Source of the DNA: Treponema sp.
GTDB lineage: Bacteria; Spirochaetota; Spirochaetia; Treponematales; Breznakiellaceae
DNA: 31,351 nt
Direction: 5' to 3'
Assembly: GCA_031266255.1 (NCBI GenBank)
Contig: JAISBK010000173.1
Location: forward strand, 1 to 31,351
The translations under genes were made by a program, and so were the position numbers. Shown piece by piece: positions 1-6,296 of this stretch (position 1 is the stretch's first letter; each line of letters starts with the position of its first letter). Below the pieces are notes generated by a model. The model was not told the origin of the DNA. It worked only from the letters and a program-made list of their open reading frames with translations, and ran no database searches.

Positions 1-480
1 GAAATACGCAAGCTGGCCGAGAATTCTGGGGACCAGTCAAAAACTATTGCCACGGTCCTTAAAAAGATTAAAGATTCTATCGATAAGATAACGAAATCCA
101 CTGATAATGTACTCAACAAATTTGAAGCCATAGACAGCGGGGTTAAAACCGTGTCTGACCAGGAAGAAAACATTCGCACCGCCATGGAGGAACAGAGTAC
201 GGGGAGCAAACGGATTCTGGAAGCCATAGGTCACTTGAACGAGGTAACCCAGATGGTGAAGGGTAGTTCTGAGGAAATGCTTGAGGGTGGCAAACAGGTG
301 ATACAGGAAAGTAGGAACCTGGAAACAATGACCCAGGAAATAACCAACGGGATGAATGAGATGGCCACCGGGGCGGATCAGATCAACGTGGCGGTGAACC
401 GGGTGGACAGCATCAGCGGGCAGAACCGGGAAAGCATTGAAGCCCTGGTACGGGAGGTATCAAAATTCAAAGTGGAATAG
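1..480 (+). CDS. Methyl-accepting chemotaxis protein, C-terminal part (5' end outside window)
   Basis: The frame is open from base 1 to a TAG at 478-480 and gives the last 159 residues of a chemoreceptor. The visible part is the descending arm of the cytoplasmic signalling hairpin: a long, heptad-rich, Glu/Gln/Ser/Asn-rich helix. It contains IRKLAENSGDQSKTI, typical of the segment just after the CheA/CheW-contacting tip, and IRTAMEEQSTGSKRI and MNEMATGADQINVAVNRV, typical of the second methylation region. The protein would sit in the inner membrane and control CheA. The end, VREVSKFKVE, has no NWETF-like pentapeptide for CheR docking. The sensor domain is out of view, so the ligand class is unknown. 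The fragment is too short to place in a receptor subfamily. Confidence 0.93.
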   Translation, partial: EIRKLAENSGDQSKTIATVLKKIKDSIDKITKSTDNVLNKFEAIDSGVKTVSDQEENIRTAMEEQSTGSKRILEAIGHLNEVTQMVKGSSEEMLEGGKQVIQESRNLETMTQEITNGMNEMATGADQINVAVNRVDSISGQNRESIEALVREVSKFKVE

Positions 481-709
481 AAGTATTGTAATGCTTGTCG
501 GCCCTGGTCGCGTTTCTACGGAATGATGCTTCGGCATGGATATTGCGGTAAAGTCCTTGGGCCGCCAAAATGTCGTCAAATCGCAGGTTCGTAACAACCG
601 AAATGGTATGCGACTGCCTAAGAAAAAACGCCTCAATGTTGCTTATTTCAAAGCAGAGAATAGCTCGTTTTCCAGAGGAAGAGATCGTACTACACGCGCC
701 AAGTTCACC
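467..709 (-). other. Start-less open frame antisense between the chemoreceptor and rnhB; possible gene remnant or dispersed repeat
   Basis: The minus strand is open for 81 codons between stops at 710-712 and 467-469. It crosses the whole 162-bp space between the chemoreceptor and rnhB and overlaps the last codons of both. The middle reads like ordinary protein (HTISVVTNLRFDDILAAQGL, then YRNIHAEASFRRN). There is no ATG, and the only TTG (566-568) has no ribosome site. I do not recognise a family. It may be the tail of a decayed gene, a repeat unit that happens to be open, or chance. No convincing terminator was seen here for either neighbour. Confidence 0.25.
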
Positions 710-1260
710 TTAAAACTTTTTCGTTGTATGGGAGAAGGCCCATAGCGGGCTATCTTTTCCTGGTGTTCTTTGGTGGGATAGCCCTTGTGCTTTTCATAGC
801 CGTATTCCGGGTAAACCAGAGCATACTGTTCCATGAGTTTGTCCCGAGCGGTTTTGGCCAGGATCGAAGCGGCCATTACTTCGGGAACCTGACTATCCGC
901 CTTGACCATTGCGCGGCAGGGGATGGGAAGATCCGGACAGTGCAAACCATCTACCACTGCTTTGGTAAGTACGAGTCCTGTAGGCAATTTCACGACCATA
1001 GCATCAAAGGCCCGCTTCATCGCAAGGAGACTGGCCTGCAGGATGTTGAGGGTATCAATTTCCATCTCCGATGCCCAGCCGATACCCCAACTCAAGGATT
1101 GTTCCATGATAAGGACCTGCGCTTTTTCACGCCGTGCAGGGGAAAGCTTTTTTGAATCCCCTAAGCAGGAGCAAGGAAAGTCAGCAGGGAGTACCACCGC
1201 GGCAGCGCAAACCGGGCCGGCCAGGGGACCCCGGCCAGCCTCATCAAGTCCGCAGATCAC
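643..1260 (-). CDS. rnhB: Ribonuclease HII
   Basis: RNase HII cuts the RNA strand of RNA-DNA hybrids and starts removal of single ribonucleotides misincorporated in DNA. The 205-residue product has the family length. The N-terminus carries ICGLDEAGRGPLAGPV, with the first catalytic Asp and Glu. LGDSKKLSPARRE follows at about residue 33, and the Asp in VVDGLHCPDLP and the segment VMAASILAKTARDKLM supply the remaining active-site region. The start is GTG (1258-1260), which shares the four bases GTGA with the stop of the upstream phosphoribosyltransferase. There is little independent Shine-Dalgarno signal, so translation is probably coupled. The two genes form one minus-strand unit. A functional link between them is not obvious. 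Confidence 0.95.
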   Translation of the reverse strand: MICGLDEAGRGPLAGPVCAAAVVLPADFPCSCLGDSKKLSPARREKAQVLIMEQSLSWGIGWASEMEIDTLNILQASLLAMKRAFDAMVVKLPTGLVLTKAVVDGLHCPDLPIPCRAMVKADSQVPEVMAASILAKTARDKLMEQYALVYPEYGYEKHKGYPTKEHQEKIARYGPSPIQRKSFKVNLARVVRSLPLENELFSALK

Positions 1261-1871
1261 CTGAGCTTAGGCTGCAGCATAGCCAAAACTTCCCGCAACT
1301 CCGGATCCTGGACAAAATAATAGGTTTCCAATTCAGCAGCACTCAAGCCTACCAATTCATGGCTCATATAATGGATCCACCGATCTTCATCGTTGACCGA
1401 TACCTCATGCTTGCGGCACCAATAATCAGGCTGAATGGGAAGCTGTTCTGGTTTATCATAAGCATACTTATAATCATGCACCGCCACCTTAAAATCCTGT
1501 CGAGGGATTCCCTTGGCCAAAATGATCTCTGCCAAGTAGTTGATGGTACGGCCAGAATCAAAAATATCATCCACCAAGAGCACCTTATCCCCAATCCGCA
1601 GGTGTTCCGGTGCATAGGTCCAGCCCTCAACCATTATCTGTTCCGACTCCCTGACATCCATATAAGAGCGGGCAACCACTGCAGCATAATACACCGGCCT
1701 TCTCCCTTTACAGACCACCTTGAAATATTCGCTTATCAGGTTCCCCAAATAGGCTCCTCCTCGAAGCGAGACATAGATAACATCCGGGGTAAATCCAGTT
1801 TGATAAATCCTATGGGCTAATTTTAAGCCGTTGTTCCGTACCGTGTCATAGGAAAGAAATTCCTTAATCAT
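1257..1871 (-). CDS. Phosphoribosyltransferase, hypoxanthine/xanthine-guanine type (specificity uncertain)
   Basis: A type I phosphoribosyltransferase of 204 residues. The PRPP-binding signature KVLLVDDIFDSGRTINYLAE is complete at about residues 119-138, with two adjacent aspartates and the Gly-Arg-Thr loop. VIYVSLRGGAYLGNLISEYF near residue 31 matches the family's N-terminal pyrophosphate-loop region. The later PDYWCRKHE and RWIHYMSHE resemble the C-terminal base-binding hood of Gpt/Hpt enzymes, so purine salvage (base plus PRPP to nucleotide) in the cytoplasm is the best guess. I cannot separate hypoxanthine, guanine and xanthine specificity. The gene is first in a minus-strand pair with rnhB. 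Its ATG has no ribosome site, but a -10-like TATACT ends six bases upstream. Confidence 0.85.
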   Translation of the reverse strand: MIKEFLSYDTVRNNGLKLAHRIYQTGFTPDVIYVSLRGGAYLGNLISEYFKVVCKGRRPVYYAAVVARSYMDVRESEQIMVEGWTYAPEHLRIGDKVLLVDDIFDSGRTINYLAEIILAKGIPRQDFKVAVHDYKYAYDKPEQLPIQPDYWCRKHEVSVNDEDRWIHYMSHELVGLSAAELETYYFVQDPELREVLAMLQPKLR

Positions 1872-1907
1872 ACTATGAGTATACTAAGCTCAGGAAATTA
1901 AGTACAA
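1869..1907 (-). promoter_or_regulatory. Predicted promoter of the phosphoribosyltransferase gene, placing transcription start at the ATG
   Basis: Read on the minus strand: TTGTAC (1907-1902), 18 bases, TATACT (1883-1878), six bases, then ATG (1871-1869). The usual distance from a -10 box to +1 puts the transcript start on or next to the A of ATG. There is no purine-rich ribosome site in the gap. The -10 is strong and the -35 only partial. Confidence 0.5.
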
Positions 1908-1926
1908 GCAGGAACCAGGGCGGGTG

Positions 1927-1947
1927 GTGATCTACAAAGTGGATCAC
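1927..1947. repeat. Short inverted repeat in the divergent intergenic region
   Basis: GTGATC (1927-1932) is mirrored by GATCAC (1942-1947). An alternative overlapping hairpin pairs AAGTG (1937-1941) with CACTT (1945-1949). It lies between the two divergent starts at 1871 and 2035, so it could be an operator. Six-base arms also arise by chance, and nothing else was seen in this 163-bp gap apart from the two promoters. Confidence 0.25.
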
Positions 1948-1999
1948 TTCCAAAACTCGAAATCCGGCCTGTTTTATAGATGAAACTTTATGAACTTAC

Positions 2000-2034
2000 T
2001 TTACAAAACTTCTTGAACCGGGTATGGTTTAAGC
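2000..2034 (+). promoter_or_regulatory. Predicted sigma-70 promoter abutting the lipoprotein start codon
   Basis: TTTACA (2000-2005), a 17-base spacer, TATGGT (2023-2028), then TTAAGC and the ATG at 2035. The predicted +1 falls at the A of ATG, and no Shine-Dalgarno sequence precedes this start. This fits a leaderless transcript. Confidence 0.5.
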
Positions 2035-2952
2035 ATGAGAAGCGTGGGGTTCAGAAAAGGATACATTCTTCTCGGTATAGGGATGCTCATGGCAGGATGC
2101 TTGGGGGGGGTCTTTTGGTTTCGAGCGCCGGTGCTGTTCGTTACGGATGCCCCCTTTAATACCCTGTATGGCCTTCGGAGGACCGGGATGAAACGTCTGG
2201 AAACCAGCATCAGGATGCTCCGGCAGCTTAAGCCGGTAATCATTGGAGATAATGCGGGCCCGGATATGGTGAGCTTTGCAGTAGAGGAAGCCCATGGTTC
2301 CCCTTATGGGGTGTTGTTCCCTTACCGGTATTATGAAGGAGCTGAACGGTATATAGCTCAATTTCCCCAGGTCCCGGTTTTTATCTTGGGAGCGAGAAAT
2401 CGGGATCCTGAGGTAGCGGGAGCGATCTTTGTGGGAACCGATGCTCAGTTGGATCTGTACCGGGCAGGGCTTTGTGCGGGCATTATGGCCCGACATGAGA
2501 CCCAGGAGGACGGAGAAGCGTCGGCCCTTCAGGGGGAGGTTCTATTTTTTCAAAGCGAAGGAATTTCCACCGAATATCGAGAAGCCTTTAGTAGGGGACT
2601 TCGTGAACAGGGGTTTACAAAAGAGCCACAATATCTCAATATAAATCAAGATTATGTCGATATATATAACATTTCCTGCGTGGTGATACAAGGACGGGCA
2701 AGTTCTTTTCTTGAGCGGAATCTTGAGATACCGGTTATTTTGTTTTCTTGGGTGGATCCAGATTTAACCTCAAGGGCGGTTAAGCTTGTGTTTGATGACT
2801 CCCCATGGGCAGCGGTTAAAAAGACGGTAGCCATGATACCAGGGAGGCAGGGAGAGGCTGTTCCTTCAGAATGGGTAATTTCCGGGCAGCGAATAGGTAA
2901 TAAGGAGGTTTTAGGTCGTTTAAAAAAAGCACTCCCTGGGAGTATGCTTTAA
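2035..2952 (+). CDS. Putative membrane-anchored lipoprotein of unknown function, possibly periplasmic-binding-protein-like
   Basis: 305 residues, not assigned to a named family. The N-terminus has basic residues (RSVGFRKG), a hydrophobic stretch and a lipobox-like LMAGC, with the cysteine at residue 22. Lipid anchoring facing the periplasm is likely, although an uncleaved membrane anchor is possible. The rest has alternating beta/alpha segments such as PVIIGDNAGPDMVSFAV, PVFILGARNRD, GAIFVGTDAQLDLYRAGLCA and PVILFSWVDPD. This suggests two Rossmann-like lobes, as in type I periplasmic-binding or BMP-type proteins. That fold call is inference from pattern, and no ligand residues are recognised. 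A run of eight G (2103-2110) lies directly after the lipobox cysteine codon. No terminator-like hairpin with a T run follows. Confidence 0.7.
   Translation: MRSVGFRKGYILLGIGMLMAGCLGGVFWFRAPVLFVTDAPFNTLYGLRRTGMKRLETSIRMLRQLKPVIIGDNAGPDMVSFAVEEAHGSPYGVLFPYRYYEGAERYIAQFPQVPVFILGARNRDPEVAGAIFVGTDAQLDLYRAGLCAGIMARHETQEDGEASALQGEVLFFQSEGISTEYREAFSRGLREQGFTKEPQYLNINQDYVDIYNISCVVIQGRASSFLERNLEIPVILFSWVDPDLTSRAVKLVFDDSPWAAVKKTVAMIPGRQGEAVPSEWVISGQRIGNKEVLGRLKKALPGSML
2103..2110 (+). repeat. G8 homopolymer inside the lipoprotein signal region
   Basis: Eight consecutive G encode parts of Leu23-Gly24-Gly25, immediately after the lipobox Cys22. Loss or gain of one G would shift the frame near the start of the protein. 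Poly-G tracts are known contingency elements in Treponema pallidum, but variation here is unproven. Confidence 0.6.
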
Positions 2953-2965
2953 TCAAAAAAAACTA

Positions 2966-2995
2966 TTGCACAAGTGAATTAAAATAATATATACT
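2966..2995 (+). promoter_or_regulatory. Upstream promoter candidate (P1) for the flaA pair
   Basis: TTGCAC (2966-2971), an 18-base A/T-rich spacer, and TATACT (2990-2995). It lies just after the lipoprotein stop and 81 bases before the first flaA start. It is weaker than the second site downstream. Confidence 0.45.
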
Positions 2996-3004
2996 TAAGG
3001 AGGT

Positions 3005-3033
3005 TTGACAAAGGTCTTATAAGTAAGTATACT
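3005..3033 (+). promoter_or_regulatory. Near-consensus sigma-70 promoter (P2) for the flaA pair
   Basis: A perfect TTGACA (3005-3010), a 17-base spacer and TATACT (3028-3033). Transcription would begin near 3040, giving a leader of about 37 bases that contains AAGGAG (3065-3070) six bases before the ATG at 3077. This is the best promoter match in the window and fits an abundant structural protein. Confidence 0.75.
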
Positions 3034-3076
3034 ATTATTTGATCTTAAAGTTCCCTACGTTGAAAAGGAGTTATAA

Positions 3077-3826
3077 ATGAAACATGGTAGTTTCAGGGCT
3101 ATTTGCCTAATTTTTTTGGCATGTATAGCAGTATTATCAGCTTTTGGTGATGAGCAGGCAGTGGCTCTTGAATCCAGGATTTTGGAGACCTTTGATAATA
3201 ATGAAGAGTCTCTGTATGACTGGAAGGTTGAGGGAAGTAAATTCGCCACGAAAACCGATGAAGATTCATTTCCTAAGGTGACTTATGCCGGTACATGGCC
3301 TGCAGCACTTTTTGGGGTTAATCCTGATGGGGCAGACCTGAAGAGTCTTGGTATTTGGGGTCGTTTTGATCGTCGAGGGTATAACTGGGTGGATGTGTAT
3401 CCGGTAGCCACAGGTGATGAAGATGGAGGACCGGTTGAAATTCCTATTCCCGGTCGGGTTCGGTATCTGGATATGTGGGTATGGGGATCTAACCTTAATT
3501 ACCATATAGAAGCCTATCTGCGGGATTATCAGGGGGTAATTCATTCGGTTGATTTGGGATCTATCGCCTATCAGGGGTGGAAAAATTTGCAGGTTGCGAT
3601 ACCTAGGAATTTCCCTCAAATCAAAAAGGTTCTTCCCCGGCTTGCTCCCTTAACGTTTGTCAAATTCAGGATATGGACGGCGCCCAACGAACAGGTAGAT
3701 AACTTCTATATTTATTTTGATCAGCTCAAGGTGCTTACCGATGCCTTTGAGGCGCCTTATGATGGCGATGAGCTGGCAAATCCTGCTCGGGTGCAGGAAT
3801 TATGGAATAGTGAGGGAGGGCTTTAA
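3077..3826 (+). CDS. flaA: Flagellar filament outer-layer (sheath) protein, FlaA family, first paralogue
   Basis: FlaA proteins form the sheath around the FlaB core of spirochaete periplasmic flagella. The 249-residue product begins with a signal peptide: basic MKHGSFR, a hydrophobic core (CLIFLACIAVLSAF), and probable cleavage around residues 22-24. That fits export to the periplasm. Family features are the FDNNEESLYDWKVEGSKF opening, SLGIWGRFDRRGYNWVDVYP, the RVRYLDMWVWGSNLNYHIEA beta-strand region, and YQGWKNLQVAIP followed by YIYFDQLKVLTD, which recur in the next gene. The start has a good ribosome site (AAGGAG, spacing 6). The stop overlaps the next start by one base (TAATG), so the two paralogues are co-translated. 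I cannot say which numbered FlaA this is. Confidence 0.85.
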   Translation: MKHGSFRAICLIFLACIAVLSAFGDEQAVALESRILETFDNNEESLYDWKVEGSKFATKTDEDSFPKVTYAGTWPAALFGVNPDGADLKSLGIWGRFDRRGYNWVDVYPVATGDEDGGPVEIPIPGRVRYLDMWVWGSNLNYHIEAYLRDYQGVIHSVDLGSIAYQGWKNLQVAIPRNFPQIKKVLPRLAPLTFVKFRIWTAPNEQVDNFYIYFDQLKVLTDAFEAPYDGDELANPARVQELWNSEGGL

Positions 3827-4554
3827 TGAAGCGAGTAAGCAGTATAGCCTTGTGTCTTTTATTGAGTGGGGCATTGTTTGCTCAGACTCAAGACGGAGCA
3901 GTGGGTTCCACGGATCCAAGTCGGATTGGGATTGACGCGGCTCAACAGAACCTGAAAGAGGTTTCGGTTGATAAATTCGAGCATGATGGATATTGGCAAT
4001 CTACCATTTCAGTTGACAATGGATTTACCAGTTCCCGGCTTTTTGAAGGATCTCCCGCAGGGAAAGAGCCTCTAGCGGAAGAAGAGGGACTAGATATTCC
4101 TGATCAGCATGTATTGGGTACTCGGGTTGATTTTCTCCACCGGGGTCACGCCAGTTTTACCCTGACTCCCTTGCGGCCTATTCCCATTGAGGGAATAACC
4201 AAGACTATTTCCGTATGGGCAGTTGGACGTAACTTTAATCATGAATTAAAGATTCTGATCCAGGATTCTCTTGGGCGTCCCTTTGAGCTTTCTATGGGTA
4301 AGTTGAATTTTCAGGGATGGAAAAAGTTGACGGTAGCGATTCCTCCCCAGGGTTATGATGGAAGAACCGGTATTGTACAGCGAAATTATCATTACAATAA
4401 TTATTTAGGTATTAAGGTTACTGGGTTCAGGGTTGATTGTGATCCTTCGGAAACAGTAGGGACCTACTATTTTTACTTGGATGATCTTCGGGCCGTTACA
4501 GACCTGTTCCCTGAGAACAACCGAGATCCGGATGATATGGCTGATGCTTGGTAA
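3826..4554 (+). CDS. flaA: Flagellar filament outer-layer protein, FlaA family, second paralogue
   Basis: 242 residues with a signal peptide (MKRVSSIALCLLLSGALFA, probable cleavage before QTQ). It shares the family layout with its neighbour: KFEHDGYWQSTISVDNGF at the front, GITKTISVWAVGRNFNHELK in the middle, FQGWKKLTVAIPPQGYDG, and YYFYLDDLRAVTDLF near the end. Divergence between the two outside these blocks is large, so this is an old duplication rather than a recent copy. The ribosome site is GGGAGGG (3814-3820). The gene ends the transcription unit, and a strong hairpin with T tract follows about 45 bases after the stop. It is probably exported to the periplasm and built into the sheath as a minor or alternative subunit. 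Which FlaA dominates is not visible here. Confidence 0.82.
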   Translation: MKRVSSIALCLLLSGALFAQTQDGAVGSTDPSRIGIDAAQQNLKEVSVDKFEHDGYWQSTISVDNGFTSSRLFEGSPAGKEPLAEEEGLDIPDQHVLGTRVDFLHRGHASFTLTPLRPIPIEGITKTISVWAVGRNFNHELKILIQDSLGRPFELSMGKLNFQGWKKLTVAIPPQGYDGRTGIVQRNYHYNNYLGIKVTGFRVDCDPSETVGTYYFYLDDLRAVTDLFPENNRDPDDMADAW

Positions 4555-4590
4555 AACCGGGAAGTTCAAAGCGTAGTACGGGTGTTTTGA

Positions 4591-4645
4591 AAAAAAGCAG
4601 GTTAGGGAACGTGGTGTAAATCACGGAATCCCTAACCTTTTTTTA
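4591..4645. terminator. Bidirectional intrinsic terminator after the flaA pair
   Basis: GGTTAGGGA (4600-4608) pairs with TCCCTAACC (4629-4637). An inner CGTG/CACG stem (4610-4613, 4622-4625) extends the structure. A run of seven T follows on the plus strand. A run of A precedes the hairpin (4590-4596), giving the matching T tract on the minus strand. It terminates flaA transcription and could also end a minus-strand transcript. Confidence 0.85.
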
Positions 4646-4647
4646 TA

Positions 4648-4785
4648 TCAGCTCTGCATCTTCTCACGTGTTTCTTGGTCAATACGGGTATAGAGTAGGA
4701 CATTGCCTTGTTTTGTCAGAGGCCTTGACGGAATCTTGAGGTTAAATGAGTATATAATGTAGATAAACAAGGGCTGTCTAGGAGT
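4648..4785 (-). pseudogene. Possible C-terminal remnant of a minus-strand gene
   Basis: On the minus strand a short frame ends at a TGA (4650-4648) just before the bidirectional terminator. Its last 30 codons read like real protein (IPSRPLTKQGNV, then LLYTRIDQETREKMQS). The frame is closed by a TGA at about 4786-4788 and no start or ribosome site is visible. No family was recognised. A terminator placed right after its stop supports a former gene, but chance is possible. Confidence 0.22.
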
Positions 4786-4815
4786 TTGTCAGGTTTTGCC
4801 TTAAAATCGTATAAT
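4786..4815 (+). promoter_or_regulatory. Promoter candidate for the division operon
   Basis: TTGTCA (4786-4791), 18 bases, TATAAT (4810-4815): five of six and six of six consensus bases. Transcription would start near 4822, giving a leader of about 200 bases before rsmH. Other candidates in this gene-free stretch have poor spacing. mraZ, often first in dcw clusters, is not present between 4555 and 5029, and apart from the possible remnant at 4648-4785 I saw nothing else there. Confidence 0.6.
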
Positions 4816-5029
4816 TTTGCAAATTTCCCAAAGATCCCCGAAAGTTTCACAGGTTCTAGAGTATCGAATTCCTGTTGATGGTCAAGGGAATTAAAACTAT
4901 TTGTCAAGCCTTGTATTTTATAAGATATGTACCTATGCTTCATTACTATACGGTTGATTTTCTAAAGCGTTCAAAGGTTTACTTGGTACCAGGTACATAA
5001 ACGACCAGGTTTAAACAGGAATGGAGTAT

Positions 5030-5989
5030 ATGGAAATTGTTCATACTCCGGTTTTGCTGGAAGAAACCATGCAATTCCTTGCCCCCCGTCAGCCGGGGGA
5101 ATTGATGATTGATGCGACGGTAGGAGAGGGTGGGCATAGTTATGCGTTTTTATCTCGATTTCCGGATTTGCGACTTGTTGGTATTGACGCGGATCGGAAA
5201 ATACAGGAAGTAGCCAGGAACCGGCTTCAAGCATTTCAAGAGCGGGTTCAGTGGTATACTGGATGGTCTCATGATTTTTTTGCAGATCCTTCTTATGAAA
5301 AACCAGATACCATACTCATTGATTTAGGAGTAAGCCGGTATCATTATGAGCAGGGGGGACGGGGCTTTAGCTTCCTGCGGGATGAAGTCCTGGATATGCG
5401 AATCGATAGAACCCAGGGTATTGCGGCAGCAGAACTCATAGCAGGTCTTTCTGAAAAAGCCTTGGCGGATCTGTTGTATACCTATGGGGAGGAACGGTAT
5501 GCCAGGCGGATTGCCCGAAGTATTACGGAAGCTAAGTCCCGAGGAAGCATAAGCCGTTCTGGGGCTTTGGCGGAACTGGTAGTCCGGGCAGTGCCCATGC
5601 GGTACCGGGGAAGTATCCATCCTGCTACCAGGACTTTTCAGGCCCTGCGTATTGCGGTGAACGGAGAGCTTACCCGACTTGAGGAGCTTCTGGAAAGGGC
5701 TTTAGGCGCGCTTAAAGTCGGAGGACGTATGGGGGTTATCTCGTTTCACTCCCTGGAAGACCGGATCGTTAAACATTTTTTTCGAGCAAAGGGTCAGGAT
5801 TATACCAGTACGCAGAAACAACCGATACCTAAAGATAGGGGTGGAAGAAGTGTTAAGGTGATTTGTCGAAAGGGTATCTCTCCTGGAGTGGCTGAAATAC
5901 AAAATAATCCGTCCTCTCGAAGTGCAAGGCTCAGGGTAGTGGAAAAAGTAGCGGATGAGGTGTCTCTTAGATATAAAGAGATGCCGTGA
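5030..5989 (+). CDS. rsmH: 16S rRNA (cytosine-N4)-methyltransferase RsmH (MraW)
   Basis: RsmH methylates N4 of a conserved cytosine (C1402 in E. coli numbering) in the decoding centre of 16S rRNA, using S-adenosylmethionine. The protein opens with the family signature HTPVLLEET. The SAM site DATVGEGGHSYAF and GIDAD follow, then DLGVSRYHYEQGGRGFSF and LDMRIDRTQG, RTFQALRIAVNGEL, GVISFHSLEDRIVKHFFR, and a C-terminal tail with SPGVAEIQNNPSSRSARLRV. I chose the ATG at 5030 because CAGGA (5016-5020) lies nine bases upstream and the protein then starts MEIVHTPVLL like its relatives. The ATG at 5021 would add three residues. The gene heads the 24-kb co-oriented block and is followed after 13 bases by ftsL. 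Confidence 0.95.
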   Translation: MEIVHTPVLLEETMQFLAPRQPGELMIDATVGEGGHSYAFLSRFPDLRLVGIDADRKIQEVARNRLQAFQERVQWYTGWSHDFFADPSYEKPDTILIDLGVSRYHYEQGGRGFSFLRDEVLDMRIDRTQGIAAAELIAGLSEKALADLLYTYGEERYARRIARSITEAKSRGSISRSGALAELVVRAVPMRYRGSIHPATRTFQALRIAVNGELTRLEELLERALGALKVGGRMGVISFHSLEDRIVKHFFRAKGQDYTSTQKQPIPKDRGGRSVKVICRKGISPGVAEIQNNPSSRSARLRVVEKVADEVSLRYKEMP

Positions 5990-6002
5990 ATAAGGGGATG
6001 CA

Positions 6003-6296
6003 GTGAAAGGGCAGTTCGTAATCTTATATGTTATTGCGCTTACTATCCCGCTACTTTTAGGTATTAGTGCATGGCAATCTTCCCGATATGCCGCCTTAGA
6101 ACGGCAAGTGGAGCAACTGGAAGCGGATCAAGAAGCATGGATAGAAAATAATAAGAGCCTCATCGCGGGAATTGCCGTGCTTTCTTCTCCCGAGCGAATA
6201 GAAAAAATTGCGAGAAATGAATTAGGCTTATCAAAAATACATCCTGAAAATGTATTACAGATTCGGATTGAAAGGAGCAAGCGTCTTGATGGATAA
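6003..6296 (+). CDS. ftsL: Small divisome membrane protein, FtsL-like
   Basis: 97 residues: a short cytoplasmic start, one membrane segment (residues 5-22, VILYVIALTIPLLLGISA), then a periplasmic coiled coil (about 28-52, LERQVEQLEADQEAWIENN). The end, SPERIEKIARNELGLSKIHPENVLQI, is the Arg-rich region typical of FtsL and FtsB/DivIC. Such proteins form the FtsQ-L-B complex that activates septal peptidoglycan synthesis. Position straight after rsmH favours FtsL over FtsB. The start is GTG (6003-6005) behind AAGGGG (5993-5998). The nearby ATG at 5999 hits a stop at its third codon. The last eight bases overlap murF. Sequence alone cannot fully separate FtsL from DivIC. Confidence 0.75.
   Translation: MKGQFVILYVIALTIPLLLGISAWQSSRYAALERQVEQLEADQEAWIENNKSLIAGIAVLSSPERIEKIARNELGLSKIHPENVLQIRIERSKRLDG

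Noticed and set aside
536..745. 69-codon plus-strand frame overlapping the end of rnhB
   Set aside because: It runs antisense into rnhB, has no ribosome site, and reads less like protein than the opposite strand.
2996..3004. Perfect Shine-Dalgarno sequence TAAGGAGGT upstream of flaA
   Set aside because: Only a five-codon TTG frame follows, and it overlaps the -35 of P2, so it is probably chance.
4725..4758. TTGACG and TATAAT before rsmH as a promoter
   Set aside because: The spacer is 22 bases, too long. The site at 4786-4815 fits better.
4716..4943. 75-codon minus-strand frame before rsmH
   Set aside because: No ribosome site, unremarkable composition, and it overlaps the promoter and leader region of the division operon.
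5096..5140. Unusual SAM-binding motif DATVGEGGHS in RsmH
   Set aside because: The Gly and His positions of the family are kept, and comparable variants occur in normal RsmH enzymes.
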